Source: DATIRA01 sp963766505 (GTDB taxonomy: Bacteria; Pseudomonadota; Gammaproteobacteria; Steroidobacterales; Steroidobacteraceae). Taken from it: DNA of 64,000 nt. The translations under genes and the position numbers were made by a program. Within the stretch, counting starts at the first letter, position 1. Each line of letters opens with the position of its first letter. The DNA lies in contig CAVYAL010000005.1 in the NCBI GenBank assembly GCA_963766505.1, forward strand, positions 372,001 through 436,000, read 5' to 3'. This document shows, in pieces, positions 1-8,525 of the stretch. The notes beneath the pieces are model-generated. The model ran no database searches. It saw only the letters and a program-made list of their open reading frames with translations, and was not told the DNA's origin.

Positions 1-292
1 GCGCACGCCGGACCTGCGCGGCCGCAAGGCCATCTGCGAGGTGATGGTCATGAACCGGGCCATCGGCAAGCTGATCATGACGGACCAGACCCACATGATC
101 CCCTCCCAGCTGCAGACGGGCCGGGAAGTCGGCATGCAGCTGATGGACCAGGCACTGCTCAGCGCGGTGCAGGCGCGCGAGGTCGATCCGGAGGACGCCT
201 TCGTCTACGCGCTCGACAAGCGCCCGTTCACGCGCTTCGTCGCGGACGGCACGGCGATCCTGAAGGCCGATGTCACGCAGGGCGCGTCATGA
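1..292 (+). CDS. pilT: PilT-like type IV pilus retraction ATPase, 3' end only
   Basis: This is the C-terminal end of a secretion/retraction ATPase whose 5' part lies left of the window; the frame is open from base 2. The residues around LQTGREVGMQLMDQALL match the end of the PilT/PilU core, where the GMQ-(L/T)-(L/M)-D pattern is characteristic. PilT depolymerises the type IV pilus at the inner-membrane base to power twitching. Its TGA overlaps the ATG of pilU (ATGA at 289-292), so the two are translationally coupled, the usual arrangement for these paired ATPases. The tail after the core is longer than in the classic short PilT and ends ILKADVTQGAS. PilT is preferred over another PilU because a full pilU follows. 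The Walker motifs are outside the window and cannot be checked. Confidence 0.8.
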   Translation, partial: RTPDLRGRKAICEVMVMNRAIGKLIMTDQTHMIPSQLQTGREVGMQLMDQALLSAVQAREVDPEDAFVYALDKRPFTRFVADGTAILKADVTQGAS

Positions 293-1401
293 GCAACGAG
301 GCGAATCAGCCTGCCGGGGAACAGCTGCAGCAGCATACGCCGCGGCGCATCGACGAGTACCTGAAGGAAGTCCTGGTCAAGAGCGGGTCCGACCTGCACT
401 TCGTGGCCGGCGACCCGCCGCGGATCCGGTTGTACGGCGATCTGCAGAGCCTGCGCGAGGAACGCCTGGGTCAGGACCAGGTCCGCGAGGCGCTCGAGGA
501 GGTCATGCCGCGCCGCGCAGCCCAGCGGCTCGAGCAGCACGACGGGGCCGACTTCGCCTATACGATTCCGGGCGTCTCCCGCTTCCGCGTCAACGTATTC
601 AGGCACATCGGCGGCCTCGGCGCGGTGTTCCGCGCCATCCCCTCCAAGGCGCTCACGCTCGACGAGCTCAACATGCCGCAGGCGGTGCGCAGCCTGTGCC
701 GGGTCAACAATGGCCTGATCCTGGTCACCGGCAAGACGGGCTCGGGCAAGTCCACCACGCTCGCGGCGATGATCGACGACGTGAACGCCAGGGTGAAGGG
801 ACACATCCTGACGATCGAGGACCCGATCGAGTTCGTGCACCCGCGCAAGAACTGCCTGGTGAGCCAGCGCGAGGTGGGCGTGCACAGCCCGAGCTTCGCC
901 GAGGCCCTGCACTCCGCGCTGCGCGAGGACCCCGACGTCGTGCTGGTGGGCGAGTTGCGCGACCTGGAGACGATGAGCATCGCCGTCACGGCTGCCGAGA
1001 TGGGCATCCTGGTCATGGGCACGCTGCACACGAACGGCGCCGCCCCGACCGTCGACCGCATCGTGAACGCCTTCCCCGCCGACAAGCAGGCGCACGTGCG
1101 AACCATGCTTTCCACCTCGCTGCGGGGCGTCGTCTCCCAGCAGCTGATCCAGCGGGCGAACAAGAAGGGCCGTGTCGCGGCACTCGAGATCCTGGTCAAT
1201 ACGCCCGCCGTCTCGAACCTGATCCGCCAGGGCAAGCTCGACCAGCTCGAGAACACGATGCAGAGCGGCTCGCAGCACGGCATGCGGACCATGGATACGG
1301 CGATACAGGAACTGCTCGAGCATGGCGTGATCACGGGCCGTTCGGCCTACGAGAAGTCGATGAACAAGCAGCGCTTCGAGCAGTTCAAGGAAGCGGGCTG
1401 A
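289..1401 (+). CDS. pilU: PilU, type IV pilus retraction ATPase
   Basis: A 370-residue hexameric P-loop ATPase that assists PilT in retracting type IV pili at the cytoplasmic face of the inner membrane. An N-terminal PAS-like domain (about residues 20-110) precedes Walker A GKTGSGKS (about 148-155), an Asp box around LTIEDPIEF, a Walker B region DPDVVLVGELRD and a His box TLHTNGA. Length and motif order fit PilU/PilT. The ATG overlaps the stop of the upstream pilT by 4 bp. The last residues (NKQRFEQFKEAG) resemble the PilU-type tail. The minor-pilin genes the motor works with lie 36 kb away in the same window. PilU rather than a second PilT is inferred from position and the C-terminal region. 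Confidence 0.88.
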   Translation: MSNEANQPAGEQLQQHTPRRIDEYLKEVLVKSGSDLHFVAGDPPRIRLYGDLQSLREERLGQDQVREALEEVMPRRAAQRLEQHDGADFAYTIPGVSRFRVNVFRHIGGLGAVFRAIPSKALTLDELNMPQAVRSLCRVNNGLILVTGKTGSGKSTTLAAMIDDVNARVKGHILTIEDPIEFVHPRKNCLVSQREVGVHSPSFAEALHSALREDPDVVLVGELRDLETMSIAVTAAEMGILVMGTLHTNGAAPTVDRIVNAFPADKQAHVRTMLSTSLRGVVSQQLIQRANKKGRVAALEILVNTPAVSNLIRQGKLDQLENTMQSGSQHGMRTMDTAIQELLEHGVITGRSAYEKSMNKQRFEQFKEAG

Positions 1402-1483
1402 GCGCACGGCCGGGCCGGCGGCCCGGCGCCGGCGATCGTCCCGGCGTGTCATAATCGCGGGCCGTTCCAACGCCGGCCATGCC

Positions 1484-3526
1484 ATGACCGTCCCGACCCG
1501 CCGCCGCATTCTCGTCACCAGTGCACTGCCCTATGCCAACGGCGCGCTGCACCTCGGTCACGCGCTGGAATACGTTCAGACCGACATCTGGGTGCGCTAC
1601 CAGCGGTTGCGAGGGCACGACTGCCTGTTCGTCTGCGCGAGCGACGCGCACGGCACGCCGATCATGCTCAAGGCACGACAGGAAGGCATCGCCGCCGAGG
1701 ACCTGATCGCCAGGGTGGCCGTGGAGCAGGCGCGCGACTTCGCCGACCTCGACGTGTCGATCGACAATTTCCACACGACACATTCGCCTGAGAGCAAGGA
1801 GCTCACCGAGGAGATCTACCGGCGGCTGCTCGCGGGCGGGCACATCCGTCGCGCGACCATCCGCCAGGCCTACGACGAGCAGGCGGGCATGTTCCTGCCC
1901 GACCGCTACGTCCGGGGCAGCTGCCCGCGCTGCGGCACGGCCGATCAATACGGGGACAGCTGCGAGTCCTGCGGCGCGACCTACTCGCCCTCCGACCTGA
2001 AGGACGCCATCTCGGTGCTGAGCGGCACGCCCCCGGTCGAGCGCGAGTCCGAGCACCTGTTCTTCAAGCTCGGCGACTTCGAACCGATGCTCCGCGAATG
2101 GACCGGATCGGGCCGTCTGCAGCCGGCGGTTACGGCCAAGCTCGAGGAGTGGTTCAGCGCGGGACTTCGCGACTGGGACATCTCCCGCGATGCACCCTAC
2201 TTCGGCTTCGAGATCCCGGGGGAGAAGGACAAGTTCTTCTACGTCTGGCTGGACGCCCCGATCGGTTACCTCGCCAGCTTCCTGAATCTCTGCCGGCGCC
2301 GCTCGCTCGACTTCGACGCCTACTGGCGGCCCGACAGCGAGGCCGAGGTCCATCACTTCATCGGCAAGGACATCGTCTACTTCCACACGCTGTTCTGGCC
2401 CGCCGTGCTGCATGGCGCCGGCATGCGCATGCCGACCGCCGTCTGCGTGCACGGCTTCCTGACGGTCAACGGCCAGAAGATGTCCAAGTCGCGCGGCACG
2501 TTCATCATGGCCCGGACCTGGCTCAACCACCTGCCCGCCGAGTACCTGCGCTACTACTTCGCCTCGCGCCTCGGGCCGGGGGTCGAGGATCTCGACCTGA
2601 ACCTCGATGAATTCGCAGTCAAGGTCAATTCGGACATCGTCGGCAAGCTGGTGAACATCGCGAGCCGCTGCGCGGGATTCATCGCGCGCGGCTCGGACGG
2701 GATGCTGGCGGCGGAGCTGCCGGAGCCGGAGCTGCACCAGGAATTCGTTGCCGCGGCGGATCGCATCGGCGCAGCCTACGAGGGCCGCGACCTTGCGCTC
2801 GTGGTGCGCGAGGTCATGGCGCTCGCTGACCAGGCCAACCTCTACATCGACAGGAAGAAGCCCTGGCTGATGGCCAAGGACCCGGCCCAGGCGGGCGCGG
2901 TGCAGGGCGTCTGCACCCAGGGGCTGAACTTCTTCAGGCTGCTGGTCCTCTACCTGAAGCCCGTATTGCCGAGGCTCGCGGCCGACGCGGAACGCTTCCT
3001 CGATCTGCCCCCGCAGAGCTGGCTCGATCTCGGGAAACCCCTGCTCGGCACCCGCATCGGCACATACCAGCCGCTCGCGACCCGGGTCGACCCGGCAGCC
3101 ACGAAGGCGATGCTGGCCGAGGCGGCCGAAGCGGTTGGCCGCGCGCCGAAGGCGGCCGATGTCCCGGCGGCACCGCCCGCCGGCGAGCCGACAAAAGCGG
3201 AGACGATCTCGATCGATGAGTTTGCCCGGCTCGACCTGCGTGTAGCGCGGATCGAATCCGCCGCGCAGGTCGAGGGTGCGGACAAGCTGCTCGAGCTGAT
3301 CGTGGACCTCGGCGGCGAGCGACGCACCGTGTTCGCCGGCATCCGGCAGGCCTACGAGCCGGGTGAGCTCGAAGGACGCCTCGTCGTCGTGGTCGCGAAC
3401 CTCGCGCCGCGCAAGATGCGCTTCGGAGTATCCGAGGGCATGGTTCTCGCGGCGGGTCCCGGCGGCAAGGACATCTTCCTGCTCGCGCCCGACTCCGGTG
3501 CGCTTCCGGGGATGAAGGTCAAGTAG
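1484..3526 (+). CDS. metG: Methionyl-tRNA synthetase
   Basis: A 680-residue class I aminoacyl-tRNA synthetase that charges tRNA-Met in the cytoplasm, used for both initiation and elongation. Visible signatures are the N-terminal ITSALPYANG-like segment with HLGH (HIGH motif), a zinc-knuckle pair CPRCG...CESCG around residues 147-166, and KMSKS followed by RGT. The C-terminal ~110 residues form an EMAP/Trbp111-type tRNA-binding and dimerisation domain, beginning near IDEFARLDLRVARIE. The size matches the long E. coli-type dimeric enzyme. An ATG five bases upstream reads straight into a stop, so ATG 1484 is the start. A CATAAT-like -10 hexamer sits about 30 bp upstream. rsxA follows one base after the stop, so read-through into the Rsx operon is likely. 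Confidence 0.97.
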   Translation: MTVPTRRRILVTSALPYANGALHLGHALEYVQTDIWVRYQRLRGHDCLFVCASDAHGTPIMLKARQEGIAAEDLIARVAVEQARDFADLDVSIDNFHTTHSPESKELTEEIYRRLLAGGHIRRATIRQAYDEQAGMFLPDRYVRGSCPRCGTADQYGDSCESCGATYSPSDLKDAISVLSGTPPVERESEHLFFKLGDFEPMLREWTGSGRLQPAVTAKLEEWFSAGLRDWDISRDAPYFGFEIPGEKDKFFYVWLDAPIGYLASFLNLCRRRSLDFDAYWRPDSEAEVHHFIGKDIVYFHTLFWPAVLHGAGMRMPTAVCVHGFLTVNGQKMSKSRGTFIMARTWLNHLPAEYLRYYFASRLGPGVEDLDLNLDEFAVKVNSDIVGKLVNIASRCAGFIARGSDGMLAAELPEPELHQEFVAAADRIGAAYEGRDLALVVREVMALADQANLYIDRKKPWLMAKDPAQAGAVQGVCTQGLNFFRLLVLYLKPVLPRLAADAERFLDLPPQSWLDLGKPLLGTRIGTYQPLATRVDPAATKAMLAEAAEAVGRAPKAADVPAAPPAGEPTKAETISIDEFARLDLRVARIESAAQVEGADKLLELIVDLGGERRTVFAGIRQAYEPGELEGRLVVVVANLAPRKMRFGVSEGMVLAAGPGGKDIFLLAPDSGALPGMKVK

Positions 3527-3527
3527 C

Positions 3528-4109
3528 GTGTCGGAGCTGCTGTTGCTGGCGCTGGGCGCGAGCCTCGTCAACAACTTCGTGCTGACGCATTTCCTCGGAC
3601 TCTGTCCCTTCATCGGCGTGAGCCGCCGCTTCGAGGCGGCAGCCGGCATGGCGCTCGCCACGCTGTTCGTGCTGACGATCTCATCCGGGCTGAGCTACTG
3701 CGTCCATCACTGGATACTCGAGCCGATGGGGCTCGAATACCTGCGCACCGTCGTGTTCATCCTGCTGATCGCCGCAGTCGTGCAGCTCGCGGAACTGATG
3801 GTGCGCGCCACGTCGCCGCTGCTGCACGAACTGCTGGGCGTGTTCCTGCCGCTGATCACCACCAACTGCGCGGTGCTGGGCGTCGCGCTGCTGAACCTGG
3901 ACCGCCAGCACGGCCTGCTGGAGTCCCTGGTGTTCGGCGCCGCGGCCGCCGCAGGTTTCGCGCTCGCGCTGCTGCTGTTCGCAGCGCTGCGTGAACGGCT
4001 GGAGACCGGGGACGTGCCAGCAGCGTTCCAGGGCGCGCCGATCGCGCTGGTCACGGCGGGACTGATGGCGCTCGCTTTCATGGGATTCGGCGGAATCGGC
4101 GCGCGCTGA
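3528..4109 (+). CDS. rsxA: Electron transport complex subunit RsxA/RnfA
   Basis: A 193-residue integral membrane protein with six predicted membrane segments; the opening ...SLVNNFVLTHFLGLCPFIGVS is diagnostic of RnfA. RnfA and RnfE form the antiparallel membrane core of the Rnf/Rsx complex, which couples ferredoxin:NAD(H) electron flow to ion movement. In enterobacteria it keeps SoxR reduced. Paired conserved Cys in the membrane halves (LGLCPF and TTNCAVLG) hold the intramembrane iron-sulfur centre known for this family. It starts with GTG one base after the metG stop. The order A-B-C-D-G-E is complete here. Confidence 0.95.
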   Translation: MSELLLLALGASLVNNFVLTHFLGLCPFIGVSRRFEAAAGMALATLFVLTISSGLSYCVHHWILEPMGLEYLRTVVFILLIAAVVQLAELMVRATSPLLHELLGVFLPLITTNCAVLGVALLNLDRQHGLLESLVFGAAAAAGFALALLLFAALRERLETGDVPAAFQGAPIALVTAGLMALAFMGFGGIGAR

Positions 4110-4112
4110 GCC

Positions 4113-4649
4113 ATGTCCGTGCTACCGGCGGTCGTGTTCGCTGCGATACTGGGCCTCACGCTCGGCCTTGCTCTCGGCTGGGCAGCCGCGCGCCTGAAGC
4201 CGGACGAGGACAGCCTCGTCGAAGCGATCGACGAGCTGCTGCCGCAGACCCAGTGCGCGCAGTGCCAGTACCCAGGCTGCCGCCCGTACGCCCAGGCCAT
4301 TGCGCGAGGCGAAGCCGACATCGATCGCTGCCCCCCGGGCGGGGAGGCGACGCTGGCTGCGCTCGCGGACCTGCTCGGCCGGGACTCGCGGCCACTGGAT
4401 CCCCGGTACGGGATCACCAAGCCGAGGCAGGTGGCTGTGATCGACGAGCAGCGGTGCGTCGGCTGCGCGCTGTGCCTGCCGGCCTGCCCGGTCGATGCGA
4501 TCGTCGGCGCGTCCCGCTGCATGCACACCGTCATCGAGTCGCAATGCACGGGCTGCGAGCTCTGCCTGGCCCCCTGCCCCGTTGACTGCATCGCGATGGC
4601 GCCAGCACCGGAACTGCCCGCGGCCGCAGCCGGCCGGCGCGCCGCCTGA
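4113..4649 (+). CDS. rsxB: Electron transport complex subunit RsxB/RnfB (ferredoxin-type)
   Basis: A 178-residue iron-sulfur subunit. An N-terminal membrane anchor (about residues 3-25) leads to a 4Fe-4S domain with the CAQCQYPGC pattern and a distal Cys in RCPPGG. Two bacterial-ferredoxin motifs follow, CVGCALCLPACPVDAI and CTGCELCLAPCPVDCI. RnfB takes electrons from, or passes them to, soluble ferredoxin and relays them to the rest of the complex on the cytoplasmic side. The gene begins 3 bp after rsxA. The length is close to that of the proteobacterial form, and no Cys of the three clusters is missing. Confidence 0.95.
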   Translation: MSVLPAVVFAAILGLTLGLALGWAAARLKPDEDSLVEAIDELLPQTQCAQCQYPGCRPYAQAIARGEADIDRCPPGGEATLAALADLLGRDSRPLDPRYGITKPRQVAVIDEQRCVGCALCLPACPVDAIVGASRCMHTVIESQCTGCELCLAPCPVDCIAMAPAPELPAAAAGRRAA

Positions 4650-4660
4650 GCTCCGGTGCG

Positions 4661-6142
4661 ATGACCGGACGTCGCACCGCCGGCGCCTCGCTGCGGATCG
4701 AACCGCGGAAATCGGCTCCGATGCGCCTGCCGGTCGCCACGGCACCCGCCCCGGCGCAGGCCGTGCTGTCGCTCGACCAGGGCTGGGGCTGCGTTGCGGA
4801 GGCGGTCGTGCGCCCGGGCGATCGCGTGCTGCGCGGCACGCTGGTCGCCGTCCCGCTCGATGAGACAGACGCTTTCCTGCATTCGCCGATTGCGGGCCGC
4901 GTGCTCGAAGTGGCGTCATTGCCGGTCGCCCAGCGAGCGGGACTCGGCACGTGCATCGTGATCGAGAACGACGGCAGCGAGCAGTGGGATCCTGGCGTCG
5001 CCCCACCCGACGACTTCTCTCAGCAGTCCCCGGACGAACTCATCGAGCGCCTGAGGAGCGCGGGCATCGTGGGACTCGGTGGTGCCGCGTTCCCGACCGC
5101 GACGAAGCTCGATGCCGCGCGACGCAGCGATGCCGTTCAGCTGGTCCTGAACGGCGCGGAGTGTGAACCATGGATCTGCTGCGACGACGCGCTGATGCGC
5201 GAGCGGGCGGCAGACGTGATACTCGGTGCGCGCGCGATCTGCCACGCCACCGGCGCCTCCCGATGCACGATCGCGATCGAGGACGACAAGCCCGAGGCAC
5301 TCGAGGCGCTGCGCTCGGCGGCGGCTTCAGCCGGGGCTCCGGAAGCGGAGTTCGTAGTACTGCCGACCCTCTACCCTTCCGGGGCCGAGCAGACGCTGCT
5401 CGCCGCAGTGACGGGTGTAGAGGTTCCCCGGGGACGGCTGCCGGCGGATGTCGGACTGCTCTGCCAAAACGTCGGGACAGCCGCCGCGATCGCGCGCTAT
5501 CTGAGGACCGGGGAGCCGCTCACGAGCCGGATCCTGACCGTGACCGGCAGCGGCATCAGTCAGCCGCGCAATCTCGAGGCCCGCATCGGCACGCCGATCG
5601 CCACGCTGGTGGAAGCCTGTGGCGGCTACGTCGGCGAACCGCAACGGCTGATCGCGGGCGGCGGCATGACCGGCCGGGCGGTCGGCTCGGACGCGGTGCC
5701 GATCACCAAGGGCATCAACTGCGTCGTCGTCGCAACCGCCGAGGACCTCTACCCGAGCGAGCCGGAGCTGCCCTGCATCCGCTGCGGCGACTGCGCCGCC
5801 GTCTGTCCGGCGCGGCTGCTGCCGCAGCAGCTGCACCGCGCGGTGCTGGCCGGGGACCGCGAGCTGCTCACCCGCCACGGCCTGCTCGACTGCATCGAGT
5901 GCGGCTGCTGCGACTACGTGTGTCCGAGCCGGATCCAGCTGACGGAGCGATTCCACGCAGCCAAGCTCGAGGAGCGACTGAGGCACGCGGAACAGCAGCT
6001 GGCGGACGCGGCGAGACGACGCCATGAACTGCGGGAGAACCGGCTGGCCCGCGACGCCGCAGCCGAGCACGAGGCTTTCGAGCGGGCCCGTCGGCAGGCT
6101 CGGAGCGGCCGCGCCGGCGAGGACGACCCCGATGCAGTTTGA
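4661..6142 (+). CDS. rsxC: Electron transport complex subunit RsxC/RnfC
   Basis: A 493-residue peripheral subunit carrying the NADH- and FMN-binding core. It shows the GLGGAAFPTATKL stretch near residue 130 and a SLBB-type region before two 4Fe-4S motifs, CIRCGDCAAVCPARL and CIECGCCDYVCPSRI. The C-terminal ~60 residues are Ala/Arg/Glu-rich, a short version of the repetitive tail found in many gammaproteobacterial RsxC. The gene starts 11 bp after rsxB, and its last 11 bp overlap the start of rsxD. RnfC exchanges electrons with NAD(H) on the cytoplasmic side. Confidence 0.95.
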   Translation: MTGRRTAGASLRIEPRKSAPMRLPVATAPAPAQAVLSLDQGWGCVAEAVVRPGDRVLRGTLVAVPLDETDAFLHSPIAGRVLEVASLPVAQRAGLGTCIVIENDGSEQWDPGVAPPDDFSQQSPDELIERLRSAGIVGLGGAAFPTATKLDAARRSDAVQLVLNGAECEPWICCDDALMRERAADVILGARAICHATGASRCTIAIEDDKPEALEALRSAAASAGAPEAEFVVLPTLYPSGAEQTLLAAVTGVEVPRGRLPADVGLLCQNVGTAAAIARYLRTGEPLTSRILTVTGSGISQPRNLEARIGTPIATLVEACGGYVGEPQRLIAGGGMTGRAVGSDAVPITKGINCVVVATAEDLYPSEPELPCIRCGDCAAVCPARLLPQQLHRAVLAGDRELLTRHGLLDCIECGCCDYVCPSRIQLTERFHAAKLEERLRHAEQQLADAARRRHELRENRLARDAAAEHEAFERARRQARSGRAGEDDPDAV

Positions 6143-7172
6143 TACATCGGCCGGACCTCACCTGACCGCCGGACGGCGCGTGTCCTCGCTGATGCGGGAC
6201 GTGCTGCTGGCGCTCGCGCCGTATGCACTCGTCCACGTGCTGCTGCTCGGTCCGGGGCTGCTGCTGCAGCTTGCGATCGCCGTGCCCACCGCGCTCGCCT
6301 GCGAAGCACTGGCCTTGCGGATCCGCAAGCGACCGCAGCAGCCGGCGCTTGGCGACCTGAGCGTGCTGGTCACGGCGGCGCTGCTCGCCGCGAGCCTGCC
6401 GCCACTGCTGCCGTGGTGGCTGACCGCGTTCGCCACGGCGCTCGCAGTACTGCTCGGCAAGCAGGTCTATGGAGGGCTGGGCCAGAATCCCTTCAATCCG
6501 GCGATGGTCGGGTATGCGGCGCTGCTGGTCTCGTTCCCTGTCGAGATGACGCGCTGGCCGATCCCGGTCGCGCCTGGATCCGGCGAGTGGACGGCACTCG
6601 CCGAGCTGAGTCTGCAGGCTTTCCTTTCCGGGTCCTCGGCATTTACGCCGGCCTGGGACGGCTGGACCGGCGCCACGGCGCTCGACGCACTGCGGACCGA
6701 GCTGGGCATGCGCCTGACGATGCAGGAGATCACGAGCGGGCCCGCGTTCGGCGCGCTCGGCGGCAGGGGCTGGGAATGGCTGGGCGCAGCGGCCCTGCTC
6801 GGCGGGCTCGTGCTGCTCGTCAGGGGCGTGATCCGCTGGCAGATCCCGGTCTCGATGCTGCTTGCGATGGTGCTGCTCGCGATGTCGTCCCATGCGCTCG
6901 ACCCCGGTCGCCATGCGGGAGTCCTGTTCCACCTGTTCTCCGGCGCTACGATGCTCGGCGCGTTCTTCATCGCCACGGACCCGGTGTCCGCCGCGACCAG
7001 CGACCGCGGCCGGCTCTGGTTCGGCGCCGGCGTCGGCGTTCTCACCTGGATCATCCGTACCTATGGTGGCTACCCTGACGGAATTGCATTCGCAGTGCTG
7101 CTGATGAACCTCTCAGTGCCTCTGCTCGATCGCTGGACGGTGCCGCGCATCTATGGCCAGGCCGGACGCTGA
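6132..7172 (+). CDS. rsxD: Electron transport complex subunit RsxD/RnfD
   Basis: A 346-residue polytopic membrane subunit of the RnfD/NqrB family. The start chosen is ATG 6132 (MQFDTSAGPHLTAGRRVSS), because RnfD proteins open with a short cytoplasmic P-H segment just before the first membrane helix. The frame is open further upstream, but that part lies inside rsxC. DGWTGATALDALR near residue 180 is the flavinylation site, where Thr in the (S/T)GAT motif carries covalent FMN. KQVYGGLGQNPFNPAM is another family signature. It overlaps rsxC by 11 bp and rsxG by 20 bp, so the genes are translationally coupled. Confidence 0.94.
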   Translation: MQFDTSAGPHLTAGRRVSSLMRDVLLALAPYALVHVLLLGPGLLLQLAIAVPTALACEALALRIRKRPQQPALGDLSVLVTAALLAASLPPLLPWWLTAFATALAVLLGKQVYGGLGQNPFNPAMVGYAALLVSFPVEMTRWPIPVAPGSGEWTALAELSLQAFLSGSSAFTPAWDGWTGATALDALRTELGMRLTMQEITSGPAFGALGGRGWEWLGAAALLGGLVLLVRGVIRWQIPVSMLLAMVLLAMSSHALDPGRHAGVLFHLFSGATMLGAFFIATDPVSAATSDRGRLWFGAGVGVLTWIIRTYGGYPDGIAFAVLLMNLSVPLLDRWTVPRIYGQAGR

Positions 7173-7821
7173 GACGGACTCCTCGCGGCCGCTGCGGGGC
7201 GCACTGCTGCTCGGCGCCACGGCCGCGCTGGCCATAGGGCTGCTGGCGCTCGTCCATCAGGCGACCCGCGAACGGATACTGGAGGTCGAACGGGCCAGAC
7301 GCATGCAGGCCGTCGAGCAGGTGCTCGACGGCGTTCGCCACGACAACGACCTGCTGCTGGACGCGGTGACCGTGACGGACCCCGATCTGCTCGGCACCAG
7401 CGCGCCGGTGACTGTCTACCGCGCGACGCTGGGCGGGACGCCGGTGGCCGCGGTGCTCGCGCCCACGGCCCCGGACGGGTATTCGGGCTCGATCCGCCTG
7501 CTGGTCGGCATCGACGTGGACGGTCGCCTGCTCGGCGTCCGCGTGCAGGGTCACCGGGAAACACCAGGTCTCGGCGACCTGATAGAGGCAAGGAAATCGG
7601 ACTGGATTGGCAAGTTCGCCGGGCGCTCGCTCGGGGACCCCCCGCTCGAGCGCTGGAAGGTGCGCAAGGACGGCGGGGATTTCGACCAGTTCACCGGCGC
7701 CACCGTGACGCCCCGGGCGGTCGTCAGGGCCATCGCCAATGCGCTGCTGTACTTCGAGAGCCAGCGCGAGCGGATCTTCTCAGCATCCGTCACGCCGGCG
7801 GACGAGCCGATTGATCCCTGA
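7153..7821 (+). CDS. rsxG: Electron transport complex subunit RsxG/RnfG
   Basis: A 222-residue single-pass membrane protein with a periplasmic FMN-binding domain. A membrane segment lies near residues 17-38 (LLLGATAALAIGLLALV). The flavinylation motif FTGATVT near residue 180 carries the Thr to which ApbE-type transferases attach FMN. The flavin relays electrons with that of RnfD. The start overlaps the end of rsxD by 20 bp. The size fits the family. No apbE gene is visible in this window, so flavin transfer must be encoded elsewhere. Confidence 0.94.
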   Translation: MARPDAETDSSRPLRGALLLGATAALAIGLLALVHQATRERILEVERARRMQAVEQVLDGVRHDNDLLLDAVTVTDPDLLGTSAPVTVYRATLGGTPVAAVLAPTAPDGYSGSIRLLVGIDVDGRLLGVRVQGHRETPGLGDLIEARKSDWIGKFAGRSLGDPPLERWKVRKDGGDFDQFTGATVTPRAVVRAIANALLYFESQRERIFSASVTPADEPIDP

Positions 7822-7844
7822 GCGAGTGGCCCTAGAATCAGCCG

Positions 7845-8525
7845 ATGGACGCGGTGGCGACATTTCGCAACGGACTGGGGCGCCAGAACCCGGGGCTCGT
7901 CCAGTTGCTCGGGCTCTGCCCGCTGCTCGCGGTGAGCACGACGCTCGGCAATGCGCTGGGCCTGGGGATCGCCACGCTGGGCGTGCTGCTCGCGAGCAGC
8001 CTCACGGCCTCGCTGGTCGGTCGCTGGCTGTTGCCGGAGGTCCGCATCGGCGTGTTCGTGGTCACGATCGCGGCAGCGGTCACCGCGGTGGAACTGCTCA
8101 CTGCGGCGTGGCTGCCGGAGCTGCACGAGTCGCTAGGCATCTTCCTGCCGCTGATCGTCACCAACTGCCTGGTGCTTGCGCGGGCCGAGTCGTTCGCATC
8201 GCGCCGTGGAATCGTCGAAGCCGCGGTCGACGCGCTGGGCATGGGAATCGGCTTCCTGCTGGTGCTGGTCGCGCTGGGTAGCGCGCGCGAGATCCTGGGC
8301 CATGGCAGCCTCGGCGGCGATCTGCAGCTGCTGTTCGGCGAAAGTGCCCGGGGACTCGGCCTGCGGATCTTTCCGGCGCAGAGCGGCTGGTTGTTCGCGC
8401 TGCTGCCACCCGGCGCCTTCATCCTGCTGGGGCTGATGGTTGCCGCGCACAACTGGCGCATCGCCCGGCGTGCCGAGCGACTGGGCGAGCCCGGCGTCAG
8501 TCCCGCGGGGCAGGTCAGTTCGTGA
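7845..8525 (+). CDS. rsxE: Electron transport complex subunit RsxE/RnfE
   Basis: A 226-residue membrane protein homologous to RsxA (NPGLVQLLGLCPLLAVS at the start, FLPLIVTNCLVLARAE in the middle), with six predicted helices. With RsxA it forms the membrane core that holds the intramembrane iron-sulfur centre; the Cys in LGLCPL and VTNCLV are both kept. It starts 23 bp after rsxG, the widest gap in the operon. A TAGAAT hexamer lies six bases before the ATG, which could be a weak internal promoter. Its stop overlaps the GTG of nth. Confidence 0.94.
   Translation: MDAVATFRNGLGRQNPGLVQLLGLCPLLAVSTTLGNALGLGIATLGVLLASSLTASLVGRWLLPEVRIGVFVVTIAAAVTAVELLTAAWLPELHESLGIFLPLIVTNCLVLARAESFASRRGIVEAAVDALGMGIGFLLVLVALGSAREILGHGSLGGDLQLLFGESARGLGLRIFPAQSGWLFALLPPGAFILLGLMVAAHNWRIARRAERLGEPGVSPAGQVSS

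Noticed and set aside
1385..3661. A 758-codon minus-strand open frame opposite metG
   Set aside because: It is a codon-bias shadow of metG, which carries all expected motifs.
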